Origin: Saccharopolyspora endophytica
GTDB lineage: Bacteria > Actinomycetota > Actinomycetes > Mycobacteriales > Pseudonocardiaceae
DNA: 64,000 bases
Direction: 5' to 3'
NCBI RefSeq assembly: GCF_018070075.1
Contig: NZ_JAGPXE010000011.1
Location: 124,001-188,000, forward strand
This document shows positions 1 to 8,687 of this stretch, piece after piece. The position numbers and the translations under genes are program-made. The notes beneath the pieces were generated by a model. The model saw only the letters and a program-made list of their open reading frames with translations, was not told where the DNA came from and made no database searches. How positions within the stretch are numbered: position 1 is the first letter of the stretch; every line of letters begins with the position of its first letter.

Positions 1-285
1 CTGGACCTCGCCCGCGGGTTCGTCGCGGCCGAGCTCGGCGCCTTGGCCGTCCTGGGGCAGCGGGAGGACGAGGAACGACGGGCGATGCTGGCGGTGCTCG
101 ACGCGCAGGGAGGACTCGCGGCGGCAGCCGAGGAGCTGGGGGTGCATCGCAACACCGTGCTCCAGCGCGTCCGGCGAGCCGAGGAACGGCGCGGGCGTGC
201 TGCGAACGAGCGCGTTGCCGAGCTGCACGCTGCGTTGCGCCTCGTGCACGCGCTCGGCCCGGTGGTGCTGGTGCCGAAGGCCTAG
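1..285 (+). CDS. PucR-type transcriptional regulator, C-terminal fragment
   Basis: The reading frame is open from the first base, so only the last 94 codons of a longer gene are present. The visible part has the C-terminal helix-turn-helix of PucR/CdaR-type activators: GGLAAAAEELGVHRNTVLQR followed by the recognition-helix tail VRRAEE. In this family the HTH sits at the extreme C terminus behind a sensor and a GGDEF-like region, which would lie outside the window. It ends 87 bp before the desaturase-reductase gene on the same strand. Local control of that gene is plausible but not shown. The family call rests on the HTH alone. Confidence 0.7.
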   Translation: MDLARGFVAAELGALAVLGQREDEERRAMLAVLDAQGGLAAAAEELGVHRNTVLQRVRRAEERRGRAANERVAELHAALRLVHALGPVVLVPKA

Positions 286-372
286 CGGACTGAACGGCGA
301 TGTGCTGCGCGCACATCGGCATGGGCTCGGCACCCCTCGCGGGGCGGGTTCGCGGTTCGTACGTTTCGGTCC

Positions 373-2361
373 ATGCCAGTGATCACGGAGAAACCCGCAG
401 CCGTCCCTCACTCGCTCCCCGACCCGGGCGAGAAGGTCCCGACGATCTCGTGGCCCATCGTCGCGATCTTCTCCGGTGCGATCGCGGTGTTCGCCTTCTC
501 CACGTGGGCGGCGCTGGGCGGCAGGCTGCCCGTCCCGGTCACGGTCCTGCTCAGCGCGATCGCGATCTTCGTGCTCTTCACCGTGCTGCACGACGCCGCG
601 CACTACTCGGTGAGCACCCGCCGCTGGGTCAACGTGGCCTTCGGCCGGGTCGCGATGCTCTTCGTCTCGCCGCTCATCTCGTTCAAGTCGTTCGCGTTCA
701 TCCACATCGAGCACCACCGCAACACCAACGACGACGAGAACGACCCCGACCACTTCGTCAGCGGTGCTCCGCTGTGGCAGGTGCCGGTGCGGTTCGCGCT
801 CATGGACGTGCCGTACCTGTCCTTCCTGGTGCGCAACGTGCGCCGCCGTCCTCGGGCGGAGGTGCTGGAGACGTCGTTCCTGCTCGCGGTGAGCGCCGGT
901 GTCATCGTCGCGTGCGCTCTCACCGGTGATCTGTGGACGCTGGCGGTGCTGTACCTCATCCCCGAGCGCGTCGCGATGTTCGTCCTGGCCTGGTGGTTCG
1001 ACTGGTTGCCGCACCACGACCTGCAGGACACCCAGCAGCAGAACCGCTACCGCGCCACGCGCAACCGCGTCGGTTCGGAGTGGATCCTCACGCCGTTGCT
1101 GCTCTCGCAGAACTACCACCTCGTCCACCACCTGCACCCCTCGATCCCCTTCCACCGCTACGTCGCCGCGTGGCGACGCAACGAGGAGGCGTACCTGGAG
1201 CGAGAGGCGGCCATCGGCACCGTGTTCGGCCGGCAGTTCGCCCCGGACGAGTACCGCGAGTGGAAGCGGTTGAACGGCAAGCTGACTCGCCTCCTCCCCG
1301 TCCGCGCGCCGAAGCGCTCGACGGCCGGTGCCGCCGAGTTCCACACGCTCCGGGTCGCCCGCGTCGACCGGCTGACCGAGGACAGCGTGCTGGTCGGGTT
1401 CGACGTGCCCGACAACCTGCGCGACCGGTTCTCCTTCGAGCCCGGGCAGCACATCACCCTCCGCGCCGAGCTCGGTGGGGAGACCGTGCGGCGCAACTAC
1501 TCCCTCTGCTCGGCGGCCACCTCCGACGCCCTGGAGATCGCCGTCAAGCACGTCCCCGGCGGCGCGTTCTCCAGCTTCGCGACCGAACAGCTCCAGGCCG
1601 GCGACACCCTCGAGGTGATGACACCGACCGGCTCCTTCGGCACGGAGCTCGACCCGATCGCCAGGAAGAGCTACGTGGCGATCGCTGCCGGGAGCGGGAT
1701 CACCCCGGTGCTCTCGATCCTGCGGACGACGCTCGCCGTCGAACCCGAGAGCGAGTTCACGCTGGTCTACGGCAACCGCGACGCAGCAGGCACGATGTTC
1801 CGCCACGAGCTGGACGACCTGGAGACCCGCTACGCGGACCGGCTCGCAGTCGTCCACGTCCGCTCCCGCGATCCCCGGCACCCGGAACACCTGCGCGGTC
1901 GCATCGATCGCACGAAGCTCGAGTCCTGGCTACCCGACGCGGTCGATGACTGGTTCCTGTGCGGACCGGTCGAGATGGTGACCGGCCTGCACCAGCTGCT
2001 CCTCGAGCGCGGCGCAGATCCGCAGCGCGTCCACCTGGAGCTCTTCCACGGCCACCGCGAGCACGGAATCGCCGATGGGTTCGGGCCGGCGAAGGTCGAC
2101 CTCACCCTGCGCGGCCGTCAGCACCACGTCCCGCTCGCAGCCGGCGACACCGTCCTGGAGGCGGCGCTCAAGGCCGACGTGGAAGCGCCGTACGCCTGCC
2201 TCGGCGGAGCCTGCGGCACCTGCAAGGCCAAGGTGCTGACGGGGTCGGTCCAGATGGAGCAGAACTTCGCCCTGCCGGCCGCCGACCTCGAAGCCGGCTA
2301 CGTGCTCACCTGCCAGTCCCACCCGACCGGCGACGAGGTCCACATCGACTACGACGCCTGA
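373..2361 (+). CDS. Membrane fatty acid desaturase fused to FNR/2Fe-2S ferredoxin reductase
   Basis: A 662-residue fusion. Residues about 25-300 form a membrane desaturase/hydroxylase with hydrophobic helices and the three His boxes of the diiron family: HDAAH (73-77), HIEHH (111-115) and HLVHHLHP (249-256). Residues about 325-560 are a PaaE-like flavin reductase with RRNYSLCS for flavin, GSGITPVLSIL for NAD(P)H and the LCGPVEM motif. The C terminus is a plant-type 2Fe-2S ferredoxin with cysteines at 609, 614, 617 and 647. The protein can therefore carry electrons from NAD(P)H to its own diiron site. Substrate is unknown: an acyl lipid, alkane or terpenoid are all possible. ATG 373 is the first start after the PucR fragment. 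It appears monocistronic. Confidence 0.88.
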   Translation: MPVITEKPAAVPHSLPDPGEKVPTISWPIVAIFSGAIAVFAFSTWAALGGRLPVPVTVLLSAIAIFVLFTVLHDAAHYSVSTRRWVNVAFGRVAMLFVSPLISFKSFAFIHIEHHRNTNDDENDPDHFVSGAPLWQVPVRFALMDVPYLSFLVRNVRRRPRAEVLETSFLLAVSAGVIVACALTGDLWTLAVLYLIPERVAMFVLAWWFDWLPHHDLQDTQQQNRYRATRNRVGSEWILTPLLLSQNYHLVHHLHPSIPFHRYVAAWRRNEEAYLEREAAIGTVFGRQFAPDEYREWKRLNGKLTRLLPVRAPKRSTAGAAEFHTLRVARVDRLTEDSVLVGFDVPDNLRDRFSFEPGQHITLRAELGGETVRRNYSLCSAATSDALEIAVKHVPGGAFSSFATEQLQAGDTLEVMTPTGSFGTELDPIARKSYVAIAAGSGITPVLSILRTTLAVEPESEFTLVYGNRDAAGTMFRHELDDLETRYADRLAVVHVRSRDPRHPEHLRGRIDRTKLESWLPDAVDDWFLCGPVEMVTGLHQLLLERGADPQRVHLELFHGHREHGIADGFGPAKVDLTLRGRQHHVPLAAGDTVLEAALKADVEAPYACLGGACGTCKAKVLTGSVQMEQNFALPAADLEAGYVLTCQSHPTGDEVHIDYDA

Positions 2362-2437
2362 ACAGCAGGCCGATTTCGGGTCACCGCAGTGATTCCGGGT
2401 CGGCGGCAACCGGCGGCGATGTCGACCGGAGAGCAGG

Positions 2438-2512
2438 CCTCGTCTGAGCGGCGTAGCCTCGCACTCGGCGCCCCCGAAGCGCCCAGCGCGGGGCCACGCC
2501 GCTCAGACGAGG
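2438..2512 (+). repeat. 17-bp perfect inverted repeat in the leader of the VOC gene
   Basis: Two perfectly complementary 17-bp arms, CCTCGTCTGAGCGGCGT at 2438-2454 and its reverse complement at 2496-2512, are separated by 41 nt. The right arm runs into the purine-rich ribosome binding site (AGGGGGAA) of the gene starting at 2520. In RNA the pairing would bury part of the Shine-Dalgarno sequence. It could equally end transcription of the upstream desaturase gene, although no U-tract follows. The pairing is directly visible; the function is inference. Confidence 0.6.
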
Positions 2513-2519
2513 GGGAACC

Positions 2520-2984
2520 ATGACGGATGTTCAACCGATCCCGCAGGATTTTCCGCGGGTCACGCCTTACCTGTTCGTCGACGACGCCAATGCCGCGATC
2601 GATTTCTACTGCCGGGTGCTCGGCGCGACCGAACGCATGCGGATGCCGATGCAGAGCGGCAAGATCGCGCACGCGGAGATCGCCATCGGCGACGCGGTGA
2701 TCATGCTCGCCGACGAAGCGCCTGACATGGGCGCCCGCAGTCCGAAGTCCGTCGGCGGGACGCCGGTCCTGCTCTACGCGTACGTCGAAGACGTCGACCG
2801 GGTGTTCAACGACGCCGTCCAGTCCGGGGCGACGGTGCTCAACTCGGTGGAGGACAAGTTCTACGGCGATCGAAGCGGCGAGTTCGAAGACCCCTTCGGG
2901 CACTGCTGGAGCATCGCCACGCACGTCGAGGACGTGTCCGACGAGGAGATGTCTCGGCGCATGACCCAAGCCATGAGCGGTTGA
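2520..2984 (+). CDS. VOC superfamily protein (PhnB/glyoxalase-like)
   Basis: A 154-residue single VOC domain. VTPYLFVDDANAAIDFYCRV opens the first beta-alpha-beta unit, and DRSGEFEDPFGHCWSIATH closes the second, as in PhnB-like glyoxalase/bleomycin resistance proteins. The length is normal for the family. Members bind a divalent metal or a ligand in the paired beta sheets; substrates range from methylglyoxal adducts to antibiotics, and none can be named here. ATG 2520 follows GAGGGGGAACC. The gene stands alone, converging on the GAF-ANTAR pair, with a long inverted repeat covering its leader. Confidence 0.85.
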   Translation: MTDVQPIPQDFPRVTPYLFVDDANAAIDFYCRVLGATERMRMPMQSGKIAHAEIAIGDAVIMLADEAPDMGARSPKSVGGTPVLLYAYVEDVDRVFNDAVQSGATVLNSVEDKFYGDRSGEFEDPFGHCWSIATHVEDVSDEEMSRRMTQAMSG

Positions 2985-3144
2985 GCCGCTCCTGAGCGCA
3001 CCGCGACCGGCGAAGCTGCACCGCGACCCGACGCCTTCTCAGCTACCGCCGCTGATCACAGCGCGCCGGTTTACGCGGATGCGGCGAGCCGGGGTCTCGA
3101 TGCCCGGCCACGTCGGCCGCACCGGGGAAGCGAACGTTCTCCGT

Positions 3145-3894
3145 TCAACCAGACCTGCGTCGCAGAACATCGGCCGCCACAGCCCGGTCAACCCCGACGC
3201 TGCGCGCGACATCGCCGAGCCTCATCCGGTGATGCCGAGCGTAGTCACGCAGCAGCACGAACGCCGCATCGATATCGATGCCGCCTCGCTCCGCCAGCAC
3301 GCCCTTGGCCTGCTCGATCGTCACCCGGCTGTTGAGAGCCCCTTGGAGCTGCTCTATCACGGTTTCGCTGCGTGCCAGCGCGCGCTGCTGCAGGATGCCG
3401 ATGGTGGCCACATCGGCCAGCGCCTGCCCCAGCCTCCGGTCATCCTCGGTCAGCGATGTGATGTCGTTGCTGAACAGGCTCAGTGCCCCGACGGTCTCGG
3501 TCCTCAGCCGCAACGGCAGCACGTGAACCGCCCGGATTCCCTGTCGCCGCGCCTCGAAGGCGAACGCGGGCCAACGCCCACCGTTGCTCTCCAGATCATC
3601 GACCAGGACGGGGTGGCCCGTGTGGAACGCCTCCAGACACGGCCCAGGTTGATCGGTTTCGAGCTGGTACAGCTCCAGCAGCCGGGCCTGCTCGTTGGAC
3701 GAGGCCAGCATGCGCAGATCGCCGTGCTCATCGATGAGCAGCAGGCCTGCCGCAGCCACGGGCAGCAGATCCACGCAGTGCGAAGCCAGCCTGTGGCTGA
3801 GATCGACGACGTCGTAATCGGCCACCAACGTGTCTGCCATCTCCACGAGCGCCTCGGTCAGCGCCCGCTCGCGCCGCGGGGGGCTGGTATTCAT
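3145..3894 (-). CDS. GAF and ANTAR domain protein (second of two)
   Basis: A 249-residue cytoplasmic regulator. Residues about 35-165 form a GAF sensor domain (VAAAGLLLIDEHGDLRMLAS through GALSLFSNDI). The C terminus is an ANTAR domain, VTIEQAKGVLAER then MRLGDVARSV, which binds paired hairpins in nascent RNA and acts as an antiterminator. ATG 3894 was chosen because AAGGAG lies 8 nt upstream; longer readings run into the neighbouring gene in another frame. It lies 43 bp downstream of the other GAF-ANTAR gene and is probably cotranscribed with it. The ligand of the GAF domain and the target transcripts are unknown. Confidence 0.88.
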   Translation of the reverse strand: MNTSPPRRERALTEALVEMADTLVADYDVVDLSHRLASHCVDLLPVAAAGLLLIDEHGDLRMLASSNEQARLLELYQLETDQPGPCLEAFHTGHPVLVDDLESNGGRWPAFAFEARRQGIRAVHVLPLRLRTETVGALSLFSNDITSLTEDDRRLGQALADVATIGILQQRALARSETVIEQLQGALNSRVTIEQAKGVLAERGGIDIDAAFVLLRDYARHHRMRLGDVARSVGVDRAVAADVLRRRSG

Positions 3895-3937
3895 GGCCAC
3901 TCTCCTTGATGCGATGCGAACGTGGTGAGCCCGGCTC

Positions 3938-4648
3938 TTACTGCGGCACGTCGGTGAAGCGCAGCCTGCGCGCGACGACATCTGCGCCGACTTCGTCCAG
4001 CGACCGATCGTGCCGATAGGCGTACGCACGCAGCCGCACGAACGCCTCCTCGATGCTGATGTCCAGTTGCACCGAGACCATGCCAGTGGCCTGGTGCACA
4101 GCCGCATGGTGCCCGACAGCCATGTCGGCCAATCCGCGCCGGTCCCCGTGCGCCTGCGCGTGCAACAGCGCCAGCGTCACCGCCTCGGCGACGACGAGCG
4201 CCTCGGTCACCTCGTGCAACGGGCCGGGCCGAGTCCGATAGCAGTCCATCGCGCCGATGCTGATCGCGCCGATTTGCAGCGGGAAGGCGAACAGGGCCCG
4301 CGCTCGAGTCGTTTCCGCCTCGTGGATGAACATCGGCCACCGCCCCTTGGCGTCGCCATCACCGAGGTCGGGGACCAGCACCGGTTGTCCATCGGCGAAC
4401 GCGGACGCGCACGGACCCTCGCCGAGGTTGAACTGCAGCTCTTCGAGGCGGGCCCCGGTCGAGTCGCTCGCACCCAGCAGAGCACGCTCCCCGAGGTAAT
4501 TCCCGCCCATCAGCGACAACCCAACTCCATCAACAGGCAACGCGGCCAGACACGCACGGCACAACCGTTCCGGCAGCACATCGAGGTCGGAGCTGTCCTC
4601 GATGATGGCGAAAAGACCGTCCGCGAGACGGCCCCGGTCCACGGCCAT
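3938..4648 (-). CDS. GAF and ANTAR domain protein (first of two)
   Basis: A 236-residue protein with a GAF domain at about residues 12-165 (LPVDGVGLSLMGG, FNLGEGPCASAFADGQPVLV, FPLQIGAISIGAMDCYR) and a C-terminal ANTAR domain (GMVSVQLDISIEEAFVRLRA, then LDEVGADVVARRL). The ANTAR part marks it as an RNA-binding antiterminator; GAF-ANTAR proteins are abundant in actinomycetes and often respond to redox or stress signals. It heads a two-gene unit with the paralogue at 3145-3894. The two differ widely in sequence, so they are not a recent duplication. Confidence 0.88.
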   Translation of the reverse strand: MAVDRGRLADGLFAIIEDSSDLDVLPERLCRACLAALPVDGVGLSLMGGNYLGERALLGASDSTGARLEELQFNLGEGPCASAFADGQPVLVPDLGDGDAKGRWPMFIHEAETTRARALFAFPLQIGAISIGAMDCYRTRPGPLHEVTEALVVAEAVTLALLHAQAHGDRRGLADMAVGHHAAVHQATGMVSVQLDISIEEAFVRLRAYAYRHDRSLDEVGADVVARRLRFTDVPQ

Positions 4649-4951
4649 TGGTTTCCGCCCCCTCTGAGCTGCCTGAACACAGCCCGACGCCGGGTACGGA
4701 AACGGATGTCCCGGTCAACGCATCCGACCCCGCCAATACGCGCGCAACCCTACTCGCCCCGGCCGCACGCCGATGAAGACCCGCCTGAGATCCGGGCCGA
4801 AATCGTAGCGCTGTGCGCAGGGATGCGAGGCCGAAGCAGACCTTCGCCGTCTCCAAACCCACCTCCCAGGGCAGCAGGCCGACGACCGCCTTGCCCGACG
4901 AGGCGACCCGCCCGGCTCCGAGGTGCGAGCCCGACCGTAAAATCGCAGGTG
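4649..4951. other. Intergenic region between divergent GAF-ANTAR and AlkB-like genes
   Basis: These 303 bp separate a minus-strand and a plus-strand gene and should hold both promoters. I see no convincing -10/-35 pair, long inverted repeat or extra coding region. The frame of the AlkB gene is open across the whole region without a codon pattern that would argue for an upstream extension. Confidence 0.4.
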
Positions 4952-5590
4952 ATGGAGCTCTTCCCGCGTCCGCGCACTGAGATCGCTCCGGGGGCGGTGC
5001 ACGTCCCCGGGTGGCTGTCGCCGCAGTGGCAGCGGCGATTGGTGAGCGCCTGCCGGGAATGGGCCAGACCACCCGCCGGACTGCGGGCCGCTCGGTTGCC
5101 CAACGGCGCGCGGATGTCGGTGCAGACGGTGTGCCTGGGTTGGCACTGGTACCCCTACCGCTACTCGAAGACCGTCGACGACGGAGACCGCGCACCGGTG
5201 AAGCCGCTGCCCGGCTGGCTCGCCGAACTCGGCAGGCAGGCCGCCGCCGAGGTCGGCCCCGACCCCTACGACCCGGACATCGCGCTGGTCAACTTCTACG
5301 ACGCCGGGGCTCGCATGGGCATGCACCAGGACCGCGACGAGCTCAGCCGCGCCCCGGTGATCTCGCTGAGCTTGGGTGACGAGTGCGTCTTCCGCTTCGG
5401 CAACACCGAGAACCGCAAGCAGCCCTACACCGACGTCGAACTGCGCTCCGGCGACCTGTTCGTCTTCGGCGGCCCGTCGCGGATGGCCTACCACGGTGTG
5501 CCCAAAACCCTTCCCGGGACGGCTGATCCAGCGATCGGCATGAGTTCCGGGCGCCTCAACATCACGCTGCGCGAGTCCGGAATGGACTGA
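4952..5590 (+). CDS. alkB: AlkB-like 2-oxoglutarate/Fe(II) dioxygenase
   Basis: A 212-residue AlkB-family protein. It carries the iron ligands H125 and D127 in MGMHQDRDE and H181 in AYHGV, and the 2-oxoglutarate-binding arginines in GRLNITLRESG (201 and 207). The family hydroxylates N-methyl groups on damaged bases (1-methyladenine, 3-methylcytosine), which then leave as formaldehyde; some members act on RNA or protein. The ALVNFYDAGARMGMHQD core and overall size match bacterial AlkB. ATG 4952 fits the domain boundary; GTG 4949 is an alternative. A strong hairpin at 5648-5692 follows, so it is probably a single-gene unit. Confidence 0.88.
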   Translation: MELFPRPRTEIAPGAVHVPGWLSPQWQRRLVSACREWARPPAGLRAARLPNGARMSVQTVCLGWHWYPYRYSKTVDDGDRAPVKPLPGWLAELGRQAAAEVGPDPYDPDIALVNFYDAGARMGMHQDRDELSRAPVISLSLGDECVFRFGNTENRKQPYTDVELRSGDLFVFGGPSRMAYHGVPKTLPGTADPAIGMSSGRLNITLRESGMD

Positions 5591-5647
5591 GCCCGGCCCA
5601 CAGCGCGAGGTGAGGCGAAGGTCGCGGACCGGATCCGCCCCCCCAAC

Positions 5648-5692
5648 GGCCCGACCCGAAGCGGAGAAGTGAAATCCGCTTCGGGCCGGGCC
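5648..5692 (+). terminator. Hairpin terminator after the AlkB-like gene
   Basis: An 11-bp perfect stem (5655-5665 with 5675-5685, nine-nt loop) extends after one mismatch by six more pairs (5648-5653 with 5687-5692). It lies 57 bp after the alkB stop and before the SDR gene on the same strand. It lacks a U-tract, as is common for actinomycete hairpin terminators. Confidence 0.65.
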
Positions 5693-5885
5693 GTCTCAAA
5701 CTGAGACAGCCGAGGCCTGCCCGGTGTGCAGCGCCGCTCCTAGGCTCGCTGGCGATGTGAACGGGGCCACACGTCGGGTCACGGTCTCGTGAGCCGACGC
5801 ATCAGCCCCGGCAAGTCTCACGCCCTGACACCGGCCCACACCGGCGCTCGCGCATGAGAACCGCCACCAGGAAGTGGAGAACTCC

Positions 5886-6677
5886 ATGGCTGCTCACAAC
5901 AACTCCCGCGTCGTGCTCGTCACCGGTGCCGCCCGGGGCATCGGCAAGGGGATCGCGCTGCGGCTCGCCGCCGACGGCCACGACGTCGCCGTCAACGACA
6001 TCGACGCCAACAGCGACCAGCTCAAGGCCGTCGCCGACGAGATCACCGGACTGGGCAGGCGTTCGGCCGTCGCGGTCGCCGACGTCGCCGACCCGGACGC
6101 CGTGCAGCACATGGTCGACACCGTGGCCACCGAACTCGGGCGACTCGACGTGATGATCGCCAACGCCGGCATCGCCCAGGTCAAACCGCTCCTGGAGGTC
6201 ACACCGGAGGAGTTCGACGAGCTCATGTCGATCAACCTGCGCGGCGTCTACCTCTGCTACAACGCCGCGGCCAAGCAGATGATCGAGCAGGGCGGCGGCG
6301 GCAAGATCATCGGTGCCGCCTCGATCGTCGGCTACCGGCCGTTCCCGCTGCTGGCGCACTACTCCGCCTCGAAGTGGGCGGTGCGCGGACTCACCCAGGC
6401 CGCCGCGATGGAGTGGGCGCAGTACGGCATCACCGTCAACGCCTACTGCCCCGGCATCGTCGGCACCGCCATGTGGGACCACATCGACGAGAAGCTCGCC
6501 GAGCACGAAGGACTCCGCAAGGGCGCGGCCATCGACAAGTACTCGGAACTGATCCACCTCGGCCGGGTGTCCGTGCCCGAAGACGTCGCCTCGTTCGTGT
6601 CCTACCTCGCCTCCAGCGATTCGGACTACATGACCGGGCAATCGGTGATGATCGACGGTGGAATCCAGTTCTCCTGA
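5886..6677 (+). CDS. SDR oxidoreductase, acetoin/diacetyl reductase-like
   Basis: A 263-residue classical short-chain dehydrogenase. It has the NAD(P) motif TGAARGIGKG near residue 17, NAGI, a catalytic Ser in GAASIVGYRPF and YxxxK in HYSASKWAVRG, and the C-terminal YMTGQSVMIDGG. NAYCPGIVGTAMWDHID matches acetoin (diacetyl) reductases, which interconvert diacetyl, acetoin and 2,3-butanediol. The exact substrate cannot be proved. ATG 5886 was chosen because GGAG lies six bases upstream; GTG 5874 is in frame but has no ribosome binding site. Hairpins on both sides (5648-5692 and 6721-6748) make it a single-gene unit. Confidence 0.85.
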   Translation: MAAHNNSRVVLVTGAARGIGKGIALRLAADGHDVAVNDIDANSDQLKAVADEITGLGRRSAVAVADVADPDAVQHMVDTVATELGRLDVMIANAGIAQVKPLLEVTPEEFDELMSINLRGVYLCYNAAAKQMIEQGGGGKIIGAASIVGYRPFPLLAHYSASKWAVRGLTQAAAMEWAQYGITVNAYCPGIVGTAMWDHIDEKLAEHEGLRKGAAIDKYSELIHLGRVSVPEDVASFVSYLASSDSDYMTGQSVMIDGGIQFS

Positions 6678-6720
6678 TCGAGACGTGCGGTCGGGACGGT
6701 GAGCCCCTGACTCCGGTGTT

Positions 6721-6748
6721 CCCGCGCCGGCGTTTCCGCCGGCGCGGG
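6721..6748 (+). terminator. Hairpin terminator after the SDR gene
   Basis: A perfect 12-bp GC stem (6721-6732 with 6737-6748) closes a TTTC tetraloop 43 bp after the SDR stop codon. The next gene on the strand, ilvD, begins at 6891, so the hairpin separates the two units. Confidence 0.7.
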
Positions 6749-6890
6749 GCCGGTGCTCGACATGCGACCCCTAGTGCGTGTTCCGGGAACCCGGACGGCG
6801 TTCCGGCGCGTGCTCGGCGTGGGAGGCGTGCTCGCGCGCGTGAGGACTGCCATCGTGGACCTCGTCGTCCCCTTCTGCCGAGGAGGCACC

Positions 6891-8561
6891 ATGTCCGGTC
6901 CCGAGCTCCGCTCCCGCCAGGTCACCCAGGGCATCGAGCGCACGGCCGCGCGCGGCATGCTGCGCGCCGTCGGCATGCGCGACGCCGACCTGGTCAAGCC
7001 GCAGATCGGCATCGCGTCGAGCTGGAACGAGATCACCCCCTGCAACCTGTCGCTGCAGCGCTTGGCGCAGGCGGCGAAGGAGGGCGTGCACCACGCGGGC
7101 GGCTACCCCATGGAGTTCGGCACGATCTCGGTCTCCGACGGCATCTCCATGGGTCACGTCGGCATGCACTACTCGCTGGTCAGCCGCGAGGTCATCGCCG
7201 ACTCGGTGGAGACGGTCGTCGAGGCGGAGCGGCTCGACGGCACCGTGCTGCTCGCCGGGTGCGACAAGTCCCTGCCCGGCATGCTGATGGCCGCCGCCCG
7301 GCTCGACCTGGCCGCGGCGTTCGTCTACGCCGGGACGATCCTGCCCGGCCACGTCGACGGTCGCGAGGTCAACATCGCCGATGCGTTCGAGGCCGTCGGG
7401 GCCTGCGCCCGCGGCCTGATCACCCGCGAGGAACTGACCGAGATCGAGCGCGCCATCTGCCCGGGCGAGGGTGCGTGCGCCGGCATGTACACGGCGAACA
7501 CGATGGCCAGCGCGGCCGAAGCGCTGGGCATGGCCCTGCCGGGCTCGGCCAGCCCACCCGCCGTCGACCGGCGGCGCGACGGCATCGCTCGCGCCTCGGG
7601 CGAGGCGGTGATCGGTATGGTGGAGAAGGGGATCACCGCCCGGCAGATCCTGACCCGGGAGGCGTTCGAGAACGCGATCGCCGTCGTCCTGGCGTTCGGC
7701 GGGTCGACCAACGCCGTGCTGCACCTGCTCGCGATCGCCGCCGAGGCGGAGGTGCCGCTGGCGCTCGACGACTTCAACCGCATCGGCGAGCGCGTCCCGC
7801 ACCTGGCCGACGTCAAGCCCTTCGGCGCGCACGTGATGAGCACCGTCGACCAGGTCGGCGGGGTGCCCGTGGTGATGAAGGCGCTGCTCGACGCCGACCT
7901 CCTGCACGGCGACGCCCTCACCTGCACGGGCCGCACCGTGGCGGAGAACCTCGCCGAGATCGACCCGCCGGACCTCGACGGGACCGTGATCCACGCGATG
8001 AGCGACCCCATCCACCCGGGCGGGATCACCGTCCTGCGCGGCTCGCTGGCCCCGGAGGGTGCCGTGGTGAAGTCCGCGGGCTTCGACGCCGCCGAATTCC
8101 GCGGGCGCGCCAGGGTTTTCGACGGCGAGCAGGGCGCCCTCGACGCCGTCTCCGACGGCACCGTCGTCGCAGGTGACGTCGTGGTGATCCGGTACGAGGG
8201 TCCGCGCGGTGGACCCGGGATGCGGGAGATGCTCGCCGTGACCGGGATGATCAAAGGTGCCGGGCTGGGCAAGGAGGTGCTGCTGGTCACCGACGGCCGC
8301 TTCTCCGGAGCGACGACCGGCTTGTGCATCGGGCACGTCGCGCCGGAGGCCACCGACGGCGGCACCATCGCGCTGGTCCAGGACGGCGACCCGATCGTGC
8401 TCAACATGGCCACCAAGACCCTCGACCTCGACCTCCCGCAGGAAGAGCTGGAGAAGCGGCGCAACGCCTGGACCCCGCCCACCCCGGGAAAGCGCACGGG
8501 CGTGCTGGCGAAGTACTCGAAGCTGGTCGGTTCCGCGGCGACCGGAGCGGTCTGCTCCTGA
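6891..8561 (+). CDS. ilvD: Dihydroxy-acid dehydratase
   Basis: A 556-residue IlvD/EDD family enzyme that dehydrates 2,3-dihydroxy-isovalerate and its methyl homologue to 2-keto acids in branched-chain amino acid synthesis. Signatures are [21 protein letters not shown] and the C-terminal [13 protein letters not shown]. Cysteines in TPCN, AGCDK and GACAG match the iron-sulfur ligands of the family. The length is normal. ATG 6891 follows GAGGAGG; the reading frame is open further upstream but without a ribosome binding site. Related sugar-acid dehydratases share the fold, but the [12 protein letters not shown] start and overall similarity favour IlvD. It stands apart from other ilv genes and is closed by a strong hairpin. 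Confidence 0.93.
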   Translation: MSGPELRSRQVTQGIERTAARGMLRAVGMRDADLVKPQIGIASSWNEITPCNLSLQRLAQAAKEGVHHAGGYPMEFGTISVSDGISMGHVGMHYSLVSREVIADSVETVVEAERLDGTVLLAGCDKSLPGMLMAAARLDLAAAFVYAGTILPGHVDGREVNIADAFEAVGACARGLITREELTEIERAICPGEGACAGMYTANTMASAAEALGMALPGSASPPAVDRRRDGIARASGEAVIGMVEKGITARQILTREAFENAIAVVLAFGGSTNAVLHLLAIAAEAEVPLALDDFNRIGERVPHLADVKPFGAHVMSTVDQVGGVPVVMKALLDADLLHGDALTCTGRTVAENLAEIDPPDLDGTVIHAMSDPIHPGGITVLRGSLAPEGAVVKSAGFDAAEFRGRARVFDGEQGALDAVSDGTVVAGDVVVIRYEGPRGGPGMREMLAVTGMIKGAGLGKEVLLVTDGRFSGATTGLCIGHVAPEATDGGTIALVQDGDPIVLNMATKTLDLDLPQEELEKRRNAWTPPTPGKRTGVLAKYSKLVGSAATGAVCS

Positions 8562-8615
8562 CCTCTCGTCCACAGAGGACGTTCGGAGTCCCCGCGCCGG
8601 CACTCGCCGCCATCG

Positions 8616-8657
8616 TCGAGGCCGCGGCGGTGCCGGTCGGCACCGCCGCGGCCTCGA
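8616..8657. terminator. Bidirectional terminator between ilvD and the BCCT gene
   Basis: A perfect 19-bp stem (8616-8634 with 8639-8657) closes the loop GGTC. It lies between the convergent ends of ilvD (8561) and the BCCT transporter gene (8688), where it can serve both strands. It is one of the two strongest hairpins in the window. Confidence 0.8.
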
Positions 8658-8687
8658 ACCGCACCTAGCGCAGGGGAACCGCCGAGA

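Noticed and set aside
3145-4107. Extended 320-codon reading of the second GAF-ANTAR gene
   Set aside because: The first 71 codons overlap the neighbouring GAF-ANTAR gene in another frame and resemble nothing; ATG 3894 has a good AAGGAG.
6771-8603. Minus-strand frame of 610 codons opposite ilvD
   Set aside because: Antisense shadow of ilvD; composition is Gly, Asp and His rich without motif.
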